Positions 19,121-25,826 of a stretch of 64,000 nt of DNA are shown in pieces. The notes under the pieces were generated by a model, which searched no databases, was not told where the DNA came from, and worked only from the letters and a program-made list of their open reading frames with translations. The DNA is taken from assembly GCF_001691555.1 (NCBI RefSeq), contig NZ_MAYN01000008.1:2528766-2592765 (forward strand), written 5' to 3'. The position numbers and the translations under genes were made by a program. This DNA comes from Pantoea eucrina. Its GTDB lineage: Bacteria; Pseudomonadota; Gammaproteobacteria; Enterobacterales; Enterobacteriaceae. Each line of letters starts with the position of its first letter. The first letter of the stretch is position 1.

Positions 19121-19600
19121 TTAACGCCCCTGCTCATCCTGCTCCGGGTCAAGCAGCACGGCGCCTGAGCCCTGCTGTGCCAGCCGGTCGCCGGGGTTAC
19201 GTAACGGACAGTCACGCATCGACAAACAGCCACAGCCAATACACCCATCCAGATCGTTCCGCAGCCGCGTCAGCGTCTCAATGCGCTTATCCAGCTCCTC
19301 ACGCCAGTGCTGTGTCAGCGCATCCCACTCCTGCGTTGACATACGTTTATTCGCCGGCACATGCATCAGGCTCTCACCTACCGTCGCCAGTGGAATACCG
19401 ATACGCTGCGCAATTTTAATGATCGCCACGCGGCGCAGTACGTCACGGCTGTAGCGTCGCTGATTGCCGCTGTTACGGGTGCTGGAAATCAACCCTTTGG
19501 TTTCATAAAAGTGCAGTGCCGAGACCGCTACGCCGCTACGTTTCGCCACTTCCCCCGGCGTCAGCACCGGCTTTGGATAGTTACGCTCTTTTTTTACCAT
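19121..19600 (-). CDS. soxR: Redox-sensitive transcriptional activator SoxR
   Basis: MerR-family sensor; a [2Fe-2S] cluster is oxidised by redox-cycling drugs or nitric oxide and the dimer then activates soxS. The winged helix is nearly identical to E. coli ([20 protein letters not shown]), and the four cluster ligands are Cys120, Cys123, Cys125 and Cys131 in [12 protein letters not shown]. Length is 159 aa against 154. It is divergent from soxS across a 96-bp gap holding the canonical SoxR operator. The E. coli arrangement is preserved except that a GST gene follows. Confidence 0.98.
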   Translation of the reverse strand: MVKKERNYPKPVLTPGEVAKRSGVAVSALHFYETKGLISSTRNSGNQRRYSRDVLRRVAIIKIAQRIGIPLATVGESLMHVPANKRMSTQEWDALTQHWREELDKRIETLTRLRNDLDGCIGCGCLSMRDCPLRNPGDRLAQQGSGAVLLDPEQDEQGR

Positions 19601-19605
19601 CAGCC

Positions 19606-19636
19606 TTTACCTCAAGTTAACTTGAGGAACTATACT
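19606..19636 (+). promoter_or_regulatory. soxS promoter with SoxR operator
   Basis: The perfect 18-bp palindrome CCTCAAGTTAACTTGAGG (19610-19627) is the known SoxR operator. It sits between a TTTACC -35 box (19606-19611) and a TATACT -10 box (19631-19636), giving the 19-bp overlong spacer typical of MerR-type activation. Confidence 0.95.
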
Positions 19637-19696
19637 CGCTCACCATCAAAAGTACGAATTTCTCACCGGGTGACACCCTTTCAGAAGGATGAGGCT

Positions 19697-20125
19697 ATGA
19701 TGCAACAGGAAATCATTCATTCACTGACTAACTGGATCGATCAGAATCTGGATAAAGCACTGTCAATTGATGATGTGGCGGCAAAATCGGGTTACTCAAA
19801 ATGGCATCTGCAGCGTATGTTCCGTACCGTGACGAAACAGACGCTGGGTGGCTATATTCGTGAACGACGTCTGACAATGGCGGCAGAAGCGCTGCTGCAG
19901 ACGCAGCGGCCGGTTTTTGATATCGCTATGCAGTATGGTTACGACTCGCAGCAAACCTTTTCACGCGTGTTTCGTCGGCAGTTTTCACAGACCCCTACCG
20001 CGTATCGTCACGCGATGCGTCGTCAGGCTATTGCACAGCGACCTCGCCTGCTAAGCTTTGGCTGCAGCGACACAATGAACAGTTTTGCTCAGCGTACCAC
20101 CGGTGAATGTTGTCCTGTCCGGTGA
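19697..20125 (+). CDS. soxS: Superoxide response regulator SoxS, with C-terminal extension
   Basis: AraC/XylS-family activator of the superoxide regulon, made when oxidised SoxR activates its promoter. The two helix-turn-helix units are conserved: SIDDVAAKSGYSKWHLQRMF and YGYDSQQTFSRVFRRQF. The first 107 residues cover the whole E. coli protein, but the frame continues for about 35 more residues (from RRQAIAQRPRLLSFGCSD to the end), including a Cys-Cys pair near the C-terminus. An equally good start lies one codon later (19700). AAGGATGAGG precedes both. The frame is open much further upstream, but only this start follows the soxS promoter correctly. Confidence 0.94.
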   Translation: MMQQEIIHSLTNWIDQNLDKALSIDDVAAKSGYSKWHLQRMFRTVTKQTLGGYIRERRLTMAAEALLQTQRPVFDIAMQYGYDSQQTFSRVFRRQFSQTPTAYRHAMRRQAIAQRPRLLSFGCSDTMNSFAQRTTGECCPVR

Positions 20126-20130
20126 TCGGT

Positions 20131-20149
20131 GCGCCTGATACACAGGCGC
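20131..20149 (+). terminator. Stem-loop after soxS, possible terminator
   Basis: GCGCCTG and CAGGCGC form a 7-bp perfect stem with a 5-base loop, five bases after the soxS stop. The following sequence is pyrimidine-rich (CCCTCTTC) rather than a clean T-run, so its strength is uncertain. Confidence 0.5.
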
Positions 20150-20226
20150 CCCTCTTCAGCTTCACACCCTCCCCTTAGCCCGGCAGTTACGGGTACAAAA
20201 TTTGTTCAAAATTTTAAACTCGCTGA

Positions 20227-20247
20227 TATAATGTGATCCAAATCACA
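20227..20247 (+). promoter_or_regulatory. Promoter -10 box overlapped by a CRP site, upstream of yjcB
   Basis: A perfect TATAAT (20227-20232) is overlapped at its last base by TGTGA-TCCAAA-TCACA (20232-20247), a full match to both CRP half-sites. A -35-like TGTTCA lies at 20203-20208. A site over the start point would be expected to repress. The yjcB ATG is about 100 bp further on, implying a long leader. Confidence 0.65.
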
Positions 20248-20345
20248 CTTATTATGACGTGAGAGCGTTTCCTGACGCGCTCTTTGCCGTCAGTGATGTC
20301 CGGTTAATGTCAGGGATATCGCTGATTCAAAGGGGTTTTTTCTCA

Positions 20346-20627
20346 ATGGCTACGTTAACAACCAGCTTACTGGTGATGCGCTGGGGTATTCTGAGCGCCG
20401 TTCTGATGTTTCTCGCCAGCTCAATGAAAATAAAACTGCGGCAAAAGAGTCATCCGGTTATGGCGTTGCTGTGCGGCGGCCTTGGCGTGGGAATGTCCTG
20501 CTGGTTTGTGACCGGCCTGCTGGGGATTACGCTGAGCATGGAGAACGTGCATAACTTTATGCAGATTAGCAAACAGGCTTTTATTGATGTGATGAGTCAG
20601 GCGCCGGCTGAGTGGCCAATACCCTGA
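20346..20627 (+). CDS. yjcB: YjcB-family small membrane protein
   Basis: A 93-residue protein of unknown function, the same length as E. coli YjcB, opening MATLTTSLLVMRWGILSAVL. Two to three hydrophobic segments are visible (residues 7-26, 38-66). The start at 20346 is chosen by similarity and by AAGGGG ten bases upstream; the frame extends 29 codons further without resemblance. In E. coli the order is soxS, pdeC, yjcB, ssb. Here pdeC is missing and a 4-kb insert separates yjcB from ssb. Confidence 0.88.
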   Translation: MATLTTSLLVMRWGILSAVLMFLASSMKIKLRQKSHPVMALLCGGLGVGMSCWFVTGLLGITLSMENVHNFMQISKQAFIDVMSQAPAEWPIP

Positions 20628-20638
20628 ACAGAGCGCAT

Positions 20639-20664
20639 AAAAAACCCCGCGCCGCGGGGTTCTT
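20639..20664. terminator. Bidirectional terminator between yjcB and the ATP-grasp gene
   Basis: Six A, then CCCCGC, loop GCC, GCGGGG, then TTCTTTAT. The stem serves convergent transcription: yjcB on the plus strand and the ATP-grasp gene, whose stop is 15 bp away, on the minus strand. Confidence 0.88.
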
Positions 20665-20679
20665 TATATTGCTGTACGA

Positions 20680-21642
20680 TCAAATTTTCTTCAACACGGC
20701 GGGAATACCGACTTCCGCAACCGAAACGCCCGGTCTCTTCGTACCGCGACGATCCTGAATCCACATATCACCCATCATCTGGTCCAGACCGCGGTCCAGA
20801 CCGGTTACCAGCCCGGCACCCGGCGTGAAGGTCAGCTCACCGAAGTAGATCTCTTCCCCATGGATATACCAGTCAACGCGTACATAGTCGAAATCGCTGG
20901 CCAGCGTCTTACTCAGCGCCAGCGCCTTCTGCAGCTGCGGTAAAATGGGCTCAACATCCAGGCCGGTATCGCGGATCTTGTGATACGCCTCATTCAGATT
21001 ATTGACGTAAAAGTTCATCGACAACAGCGGGTTGCAGCGGTTGTAGATCACCTGCAGCACATATTCAAAATTGCCATCGCGCTTGTTGAACATGTGAAAT
21101 TTGTAGTCAATCGGCGCACTTTTGCCATCACCGATATACTGCTCTACCAGAATCCGCGGCTTAATGTAGCGATAGTGAATTTCACGCGCTTCATTAGCGA
21201 AATCCGTTTTCAGCCAGCGATGACAGTCGCTGATGATCTGCTGCTTCTTCAGCGCATCCGGCTCTTCCAGCAGGATTTCAACCATGTTAGAGCCATGGTT
21301 AGGCTTGATCACAGTATTCTTCCACTGCGACAGCGTATGGAGCGAATGCGGATCGCTGGTTTCATAGACCAGCGGGATCAGATACTCACTGCCTACCTTC
21401 TCAGCAATGTATTCACGTACTGAATACTTGTCCGACAGGCGACCATAGATTTGATAGTCGCCATACACAAATTTGCGATACAGCACCTTCTCGTTAAACA
21501 CCTTGGGCTCGCGCAGATTAGGCAGCTTACGGAATTTACGGAAGTAGTAGATGCGATCCTGCGTAGCCCAGGGCATCTTCTTGATAAAATACTGAACGCT
21601 TCTTCTGAGTTCTTCTTTCAACCTGAGCATATCTGACCTCAT
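20680..21642 (-). CDS. TupA-like ATP-grasp family protein
   Basis: 320-aa member of the TupA-like ATP-grasp family, found in surface polysaccharide clusters; the namesake works in teichuronopeptide synthesis in Gram-positives. Family features are LREPKVFNEKVLYRK, DKYSVREYIAEKVGSEYLIP, the ATP-grasp lysine in VIKPNHGSN (about residue 113), IKPRILVEQYIG and the metal-site segment YFGELTFTPGAG. A role in joining an amino acid or peptide to a glycan is an inference from the fold. It overlaps the upstream flippase gene by four bases (ATGA). The substrate cannot be told from sequence. Confidence 0.85.
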   Translation of the reverse strand: MRSDMLRLKEELRRSVQYFIKKMPWATQDRIYYFRKFRKLPNLREPKVFNEKVLYRKFVYGDYQIYGRLSDKYSVREYIAEKVGSEYLIPLVYETSDPHSLHTLSQWKNTVIKPNHGSNMVEILLEEPDALKKQQIISDCHRWLKTDFANEAREIHYRYIKPRILVEQYIGDGKSAPIDYKFHMFNKRDGNFEYVLQVIYNRCNPLLSMNFYVNNLNEAYHKIRDTGLDVEPILPQLQKALALSKTLASDFDYVRVDWYIHGEEIYFGELTFTPGAGLVTGLDRGLDQMMGDMWIQDRRGTKRPGVSVAEVGIPAVLKKI

Positions 21643-22895
21643 TTGTAGGTTTTGTAGTTGAGTGAGGAAACCTGAATTTTTTGAATGACGCCGTTTTTAA
21701 AGAAGTAATTCATTACGGTAAGGGAGAGCAGTTCAGTGATGAAGACGCTCCAGGCGGCACCCATAATGCCGTAGCCCTGAATCAGCCACCATGAGAGTGG
21801 CAGGCTGATGACCATCAGGCAGAGGATCTTCTTCAGCAGATAGTTAAACCCGCCCTCTTTGACCATGTAGCGGTAAGCTACGGTCCCCATTGCCGAAAAG
21901 CAGGTTGCTAACGACAGTAACGTAACGAGACTTCCCGATTGTGTGTACTCGTGACCATATAACGCGATGATGATCTTCTCGCCAAACATGGCGATCACCG
22001 CCAATAACAGCAATGAAACTCCCATGACATAGCCGTTCAGCCGCGCGGTGAGTTTGATTGCGGCTGCTCCACGCTCACGGAAAATTTCCGAAAAGCAGGA
22101 AGTGATGATGGCAACCGGGATAAAAATCCACGAAGCCGAAATAGTATTGGCCGCAGCGAACAGACCCAGATCGCGGGCTGAGGCGATACCGGCCAGGAAC
22201 ATCTGTGCCGCTTTCACCTGCACGGAGATAAAAATACTGGAGATAGCCAGCGGCAAACCGGCATACATCAGGTAGCGCAGATAGGTGGTGCGTTTCTGTT
22301 GCGGCGGCGCAATATCCTGATGCTCACGGTAAAAATTGATGCGCTTGATGAGATAAGGCACCAGCGTGACCGCCACGATGGACACGGTCAGCCACAGCGG
22401 ATTGAGATGCAGCCATGCGATGGTAAAGCTCAGGGCGAAGCCAAGCAGGAGTCCCACTGAGTTAGCCAGCGTATTGAGCCGCGAAGCGAGCCGTGCGTTG
22501 TTGTAGACGCTAAAAGTGTCCTGCGTTACAAACACTGAGGAGATAAATGAGGCCAGCGCAAAAGCGAGAAAATTCTCCTGCATGTTGTACCAGACCCAAA
22601 TCAAGACCGGGATGGAGGTCAGCAACAGCAATGCGAGACGCATGGTACGCGCCACGGCCATCAGACGCAGACCTTTAGGCGCACTTTTGCTGATGCGCTT
22701 GAACAGGATGGTTTCGGTACCGAAAATCGCCACGGTCTGCACCATGGAGAATAGCGAAGCTGAAAATGCCATCTGGCCAAATATGGTCGGGCCAAACGAT
22801 TTTGCCACATAGGAGGTGACAAAGATGACGCCGAACACCGAGACGACTTTTTCAGACATCATCCAGACGGCATTAGACATTACGCTCAATTTCAT
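21639..22895 (-). CDS. Oligosaccharide flippase family protein (Wzx-like)
   Basis: 418-aa polytopic membrane protein with about 12-14 hydrophobic segments and the layout of the polysaccharide biosynthesis (Wzx/RfbX, MOP) family. The N-terminal SEKVVSVFGVIFVTSYVAKS and the following FGPTIFGQMAFSASLFSMVQ are typical of the first helices. Such proteins flip lipid-linked oligosaccharides across the inner membrane. No glycosyltransferase or polymerase gene is nearby, so it must act with genes elsewhere. It is coupled to the ATP-grasp gene and transcribed away from the orphan OrfA-like gene. Codon usage is AT-richer than in its neighbours. Confidence 0.87.
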   Translation of the reverse strand: MKLSVMSNAVWMMSEKVVSVFGVIFVTSYVAKSFGPTIFGQMAFSASLFSMVQTVAIFGTETILFKRISKSAPKGLRLMAVARTMRLALLLLTSIPVLIWVWYNMQENFLAFALASFISSVFVTQDTFSVYNNARLASRLNTLANSVGLLLGFALSFTIAWLHLNPLWLTVSIVAVTLVPYLIKRINFYREHQDIAPPQQKRTTYLRYLMYAGLPLAISSIFISVQVKAAQMFLAGIASARDLGLFAAANTISASWIFIPVAIITSCFSEIFRERGAAAIKLTARLNGYVMGVSLLLLAVIAMFGEKIIIALYGHEYTQSGSLVTLLSLATCFSAMGTVAYRYMVKEGGFNYLLKKILCLMVISLPLSWWLIQGYGIMGAAWSVFITELLSLTVMNYFFKNGVIQKIQVSSLNYKTYK

Positions 22896-23422
22896 TGACT
22901 GGTCCTTAGTATTACTTACAGCAACTGCCTTGCGGTAAAACGTCCTTGAAATGAATTAACAAGCGCTCAGTGGGCCTGACAAAAATTAATAACTTCAAAC
23001 CAGGCTGGTCCGAAAAATGAGACTCGCGTCAGGATTTAGAAGAGAAATTCAGGAAAATTCTGATTAAATCTGGTGCGAATTTCAGCGGATGTAAACGATT
23101 TCAACCCGAATTCGAGACAAAAGTTTACTGGCACGCCCTCTCTTTTTTGCAAGAAAGCTGTACCGAATATCCAATGTTTGTCGTATTTTTCTGCATTTGG
23201 GATGGAATGAATCTATATCAAAAAGCCAATGCCAGGAAGATGTTCATTGGCATTCATAATAAAATAAGATTTATCCCATGATGATATTTATTCTAAATAT
23301 CTTAATTTATCCCTCGCAATTCAAATCGCGCACTTTAATACTGCATTAATACCGTTTTTGCAGTGCCAGATATTAATACAGTAATTCTCATCCACTAATT
23401 GATAAGAAAGGTAAGAGCATTT
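22896..23422. other. AT-rich divergent intergenic region
   Basis: 527 bp with no gene seen, visibly AT-richer than the flanking backbone. It must hold the promoters of the flippase gene (minus) and the OrfA-like gene (plus). Notable structures are a short inverted repeat AATGCCA/TGGCATT (23228-23254) and the larger inverted repeat at 23341-23381. No JUMPStart/ops element (GGCGGTAG) was found. Confidence 0.6.
23341..23381 (+). promoter_or_regulatory. Imperfect inverted repeat upstream of the OrfA-like gene (possible operator)
   Basis: CTGCATTAATACC (23341-23353) and GATATTAATACAG (23369-23381) pair at 11 of 13 positions, centre-to-centre 28 bp apart, ending 41 bp before the ATG of the helix-turn-helix protein. 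The position suits an autoregulatory operator; this is inference. Confidence 0.45.
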
Positions 23423-23818
23423 ATGAGAAAGTCACGATATAGCGAAGAGCAAATCACAAATGCCATTAAAGCTTCTGAAACAGGAGTAAAAGTCAGGGAG
23501 ATTTGTGAAGAGCTCGGCATTTCAGAGGCTACCTTCTACAGCTGGAAAAAGAAATTTTCAGGTCTTTCTTCTGAAGAAGGAAGAAAAATCAAAGAGTTAG
23601 AGGACAAACTACAGAATCTTACCCGTGAGCTGCAAACGTTGAGTTCAGACAAAGAGATGCTGCAGAGCGTGCTTAAAAACTTCTTTACCACCAATGAAAA
23701 GCGTCAGGCAGTCAACTTTTTGCAGACGACCTTTGATATTGGAACCCGCCGCAGCTGTCGTTTGCTCGACATTAGCCGCAGTGTTTACCACTACCCGTCA
23801 GGATCGGAAAATCGCTAA
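23423..23818 (+). CDS. Orphan IS3-family OrfA-like DNA-binding protein fused to OrfB N-terminus
   Basis: 131-aa protein with two parts. Residues 1-85 look like the IS3-family OrfA helix-turn-helix (MRKSRYSEEQITNAIKASE, ELGISEATFYSWKKKFSG) followed by a leucine-zipper-like helix (LEDKLQNLTRELQTLSSDKE). Residues about 92-131 (KRQAVNFLQ, RRSCRLLDISRSVYHY) resemble the second helix-turn-helix that begins OrfB in the same IS groups. The two are in one frame without a shift and the DDE integrase domain is missing. No terminal inverted repeats or orfB were found. It may be a decayed insertion sequence or a domesticated regulator. The start at 23423 (ATG) is preferred over an upstream TTG. Confidence 0.75.
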   Translation: MRKSRYSEEQITNAIKASETGVKVREICEELGISEATFYSWKKKFSGLSSEEGRKIKELEDKLQNLTRELQTLSSDKEMLQSVLKNFFTTNEKRQAVNFLQTTFDIGTRRSCRLLDISRSVYHYPSGSENR

Positions 23819-23925
23819 TAGATGCAAGGCCGCTGTTATTTGACTAAATGCTGAGATTTGTTCTTACCAGAAGAGATGAAGATCATTTAATTCGGCGTTC
23901 ACAATATAACAATTCGCACCATTTT

Positions 23926-23963
23926 TTCCTGATGGTTACTATCAGGGAAATGCTTCTTTTTTT
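23926..23963 (+). terminator. Possible terminator of the OrfA-like gene
   Basis: TTTCCTGAT and ATCAGGGAAA pair over nine bases with one bulged G around a 7-base loop; the T-rich TTCTTTTTTT follows eight bases later. It lies about 110 bp after the stop codon. The stem is weak, so the call is tentative. Confidence 0.4.
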
Positions 23964-24021
23964 GCGGTAAAATTGATTCACACCAGCAAAAGTCTTGTAG
24001 TATAAGCCAGTTAGACGTTGC

Positions 24022-24045
24022 CCAATCTCATTGCGGTGAGATTGG
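24022..24045. other. Perfect 9-bp stem-loop in non-coding DNA
   Basis: CCAATCTCA and TGAGATTGG form a perfect stem with the 6-base loop TTGCGG. It has no tight T-run on either side. It could be part of a small RNA or a mobile-element end; nothing supports either choice directly. Confidence 0.5.
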
Positions 24046-24369
24046 CGCTTCGTTTATTACATTAACAATGCTGTTAATGACGCTAAATCGCACCGATGTT
24101 TAATTAGCCTGGCTAAAGATCCTTCCCTGCCGTACCACTTTTGCACTCTCATTTATCCTGGTCCTGACGGCTGCGCTTAAAAATCAGTGCAGCGCCGGTA
24201 ATAATCAATTTATGATTTAATATCTCCAGGAGTTTTCCCGCGAAAAAACGTAATGAGCTTTAAACTATACGGTGTAAAAAGCGCTATCACTGGTAAATAA
24301 CATTCGGTTATTTGTCGTCAGTTTTAATATTTTTCTGTGGAATGTGACCGGGATCATTCTTAACCAAAG

Positions 24370-24441
24370 TGCCCCTGCTTGAGAGCTGGATGGTTTTACT
24401 TCCGGATAAACAGGACCATTCTCTGATTAAAACCAGGGGCA
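24370..24441. repeat. Nested inverted repeats in non-coding DNA
   Basis: TGGTTTTA (24391-24398) pairs with TAAAACCA (24428-24435), and outside it TGCCCC (24370-24375) pairs with GGGGCA (24436-24441). One side carries a 15-base bulge. The outcome is a long hairpin able to form in RNA on either strand. Confidence 0.5.
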
Positions 24442-24994
24442 GAAGAGCAGTTTTAGTCATTTTTTATGCTCGTTTCGTCTCATTGATATGCAATTACTCC
24501 CCCGTTCCGTATAAAAAACAGACGCCATGATGCATCTGTCACCAGGGTGAGCACGCCATAGCAGCAGAGCGTTATGTCAAAAGGTGATTAAAACACAGCC
24601 TGTCTGCCCGCTCAGGAGCATATAGCGGCGAATACGCAGGCGAAAAGGCGGATAAGTCAGGCAAAAGCGAGTGGGCTAAATTCTTAAAAACGCCGGTATA
24701 ACGCTGCACATTAACGCGGGCCGTTACGTCACCGGCAGTGGCATGAGGATAAAGCGGAATACGCAAACAGGCAGGCGAGCGGCGTCAGCGAAAGCCGGTA
24801 ACAGCATACTGATAAACGGGACACATCTGGCACAGCGTTAGGTGTATAAAAGAGACAACCGCTGACAGGTGATCCCGCAGAGATAACAAACCAGGCTGAC
24901 CCGAAGGTGCCGGGATAAACGGTCAGCGTTGTTAAGCTACAAAGACTTTCAGGCCGGGTAACCTCATCGCGCGCCAGAATCGCAGCAGGCCATC

Positions 24995-25025
24995 AAAAAA
25001 AAAGCCTCGCAGGCGAGGCTTTTTT
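24995..25025. terminator. Bidirectional terminator after ssb
   Basis: AGCCTCG, loop CAGG, CGAGGCT is flanked by nine A on the left and six T on the right. On the minus strand it lies 15-45 bp after the ssb stop; on the plus strand it would end transcription coming out of the accessory insert. Confidence 0.92.
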
Positions 25026-25039
25026 AACGCAACAGGGGA

Positions 25040-25600
25040 TCAGAACGGGATATCGTCGTCGAAATCCATTGGCGGTTCGTTGTTCGCCGGTGCGCTCTGC
25101 TGCTGTGGACGCTGCTGCGCGCCACCGCTGAACTGATTGCCGCCCTGAGACTGCTGCTGCTGCGGCTGCTGTGGCTGACCCCAGCCGTTGTTATTTCCGC
25201 CGCTGCTCTGGCCGCCCATCGGTGCGCCACCTGCATTGGCACCGCCCTGCTGGCGTCCACCCAGCATCTGCATGGTGCCGCCTACGTTGACAACAACCTC
25301 AGTGGTATATTTTTCCTGGCCGCTCTGATCCTGCCACTTACGTGTACGCAGCTGACCTTCAATATAGACCTGTGAGCCTTTACGCAGATATTCACCGGCC
25401 ACTTCAGCCAGTTTGCCAAACAGCACAACGCGGTGCCATTCGGTGTTCTCTTTGTTTTCACCGGTCTGCTTGTCACGCCAGCTTTCAGACGTGGCCAGCG
25501 TGAAGTTGGCTACAGCGCCACCGTTTGGCATGAAACGCACTTCCGGATCCTGACCCAGATTCCCGACAAGAATCACTTTGTTTACGCCACGACTGGCCAT
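25040..25600 (-). CDS. ssb: Single-stranded DNA-binding protein SSB
   Basis: Tetrameric protein that coats single-stranded DNA in replication, repair and recombination. The OB-fold spans residues 1-112 (opening [20 protein letters not shown]), followed by a glycine- and glutamine-rich disordered linker and the conserved acidic tip MDFDDDIPF that recruits partner proteins. Length is 186 aa against 178 in E. coli; the extra residues are in the linker. GGGAGAG stands before the ATG. It is divergent from uvrA with a LexA box between them, as in E. coli. Confidence 0.97.
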   Translation of the reverse strand: MASRGVNKVILVGNLGQDPEVRFMPNGGAVANFTLATSESWRDKQTGENKENTEWHRVVLFGKLAEVAGEYLRKGSQVYIEGQLRTRKWQDQSGQEKYTTEVVVNVGGTMQMLGGRQQGGANAGGAPMGGQSSGGNNNGWGQPQQPQQQQSQGGNQFSGGAQQRPQQQSAPANNEPPMDFDDDIPF

Positions 25601-25725
25601 GTTGCTCTCTCCCGATGAGTTGATGCTATAAGTCTAAACGACAAAGTTTAACACGTCCTGATCTATGATGGATACTTTGGAGCGTGCTTCCAGTTTTGCG
25701 TCTCTAGTGTACCAAAGGATAAAAC

Positions 25726-25745
25726 TACTGGATATTTATTCAGGT
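25726..25745. promoter_or_regulatory. LexA box in the ssb-uvrA intergenic region
   Basis: TACTGGATATTTATTCAGGT matches the E. coli uvrA SOS box at nearly every position; the left CTGT core is CTGG and the right core is TCAG/CAGG. It lies 82 bp before uvrA and 126 bp before ssb, so it can serve both divergent promoters. Confidence 0.82.
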
Positions 25746-25826
25746 TATTTTTTGTGCCATAATGATGCGTTTCTATCCGTTATGCTTTGCTGGCATAGCG
25801 GGTGTAGTTCAATCCGGGAAAGGTGA

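Larger units (their letters stand above)
23819..25039. other. Long non-coding stretch between the OrfA-like gene and ssb
   Basis: 1.2 kb without a supportable gene. The left part (to about 24540) is AT-rich; the right part is closer to backbone composition and may hold gene remnants, but I recognise none. The only open frame of note (24572-24766, minus, 64 codons) lacks a ribosome binding site and family resemblance. Structured elements are listed separately: a terminator-like hairpin at 23926-23963, a 9-bp stem at 24022-24045, nested inverted repeats at 24370-24441, and the ssb terminator. Confidence 0.6.

Noticed and set aside
23300-24100. A complete IS3-family insertion sequence
   Set aside because: Only an OrfA-like frame with a stub of OrfB is present; I found no DDE domain, terminal inverted repeats or target-site duplication.
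24572-24766. A 64-codon frame in the non-coding stretch before ssb
   Set aside because: No Shine-Dalgarno, no hydrophobic or helix-turn-helix pattern, no neighbour support.
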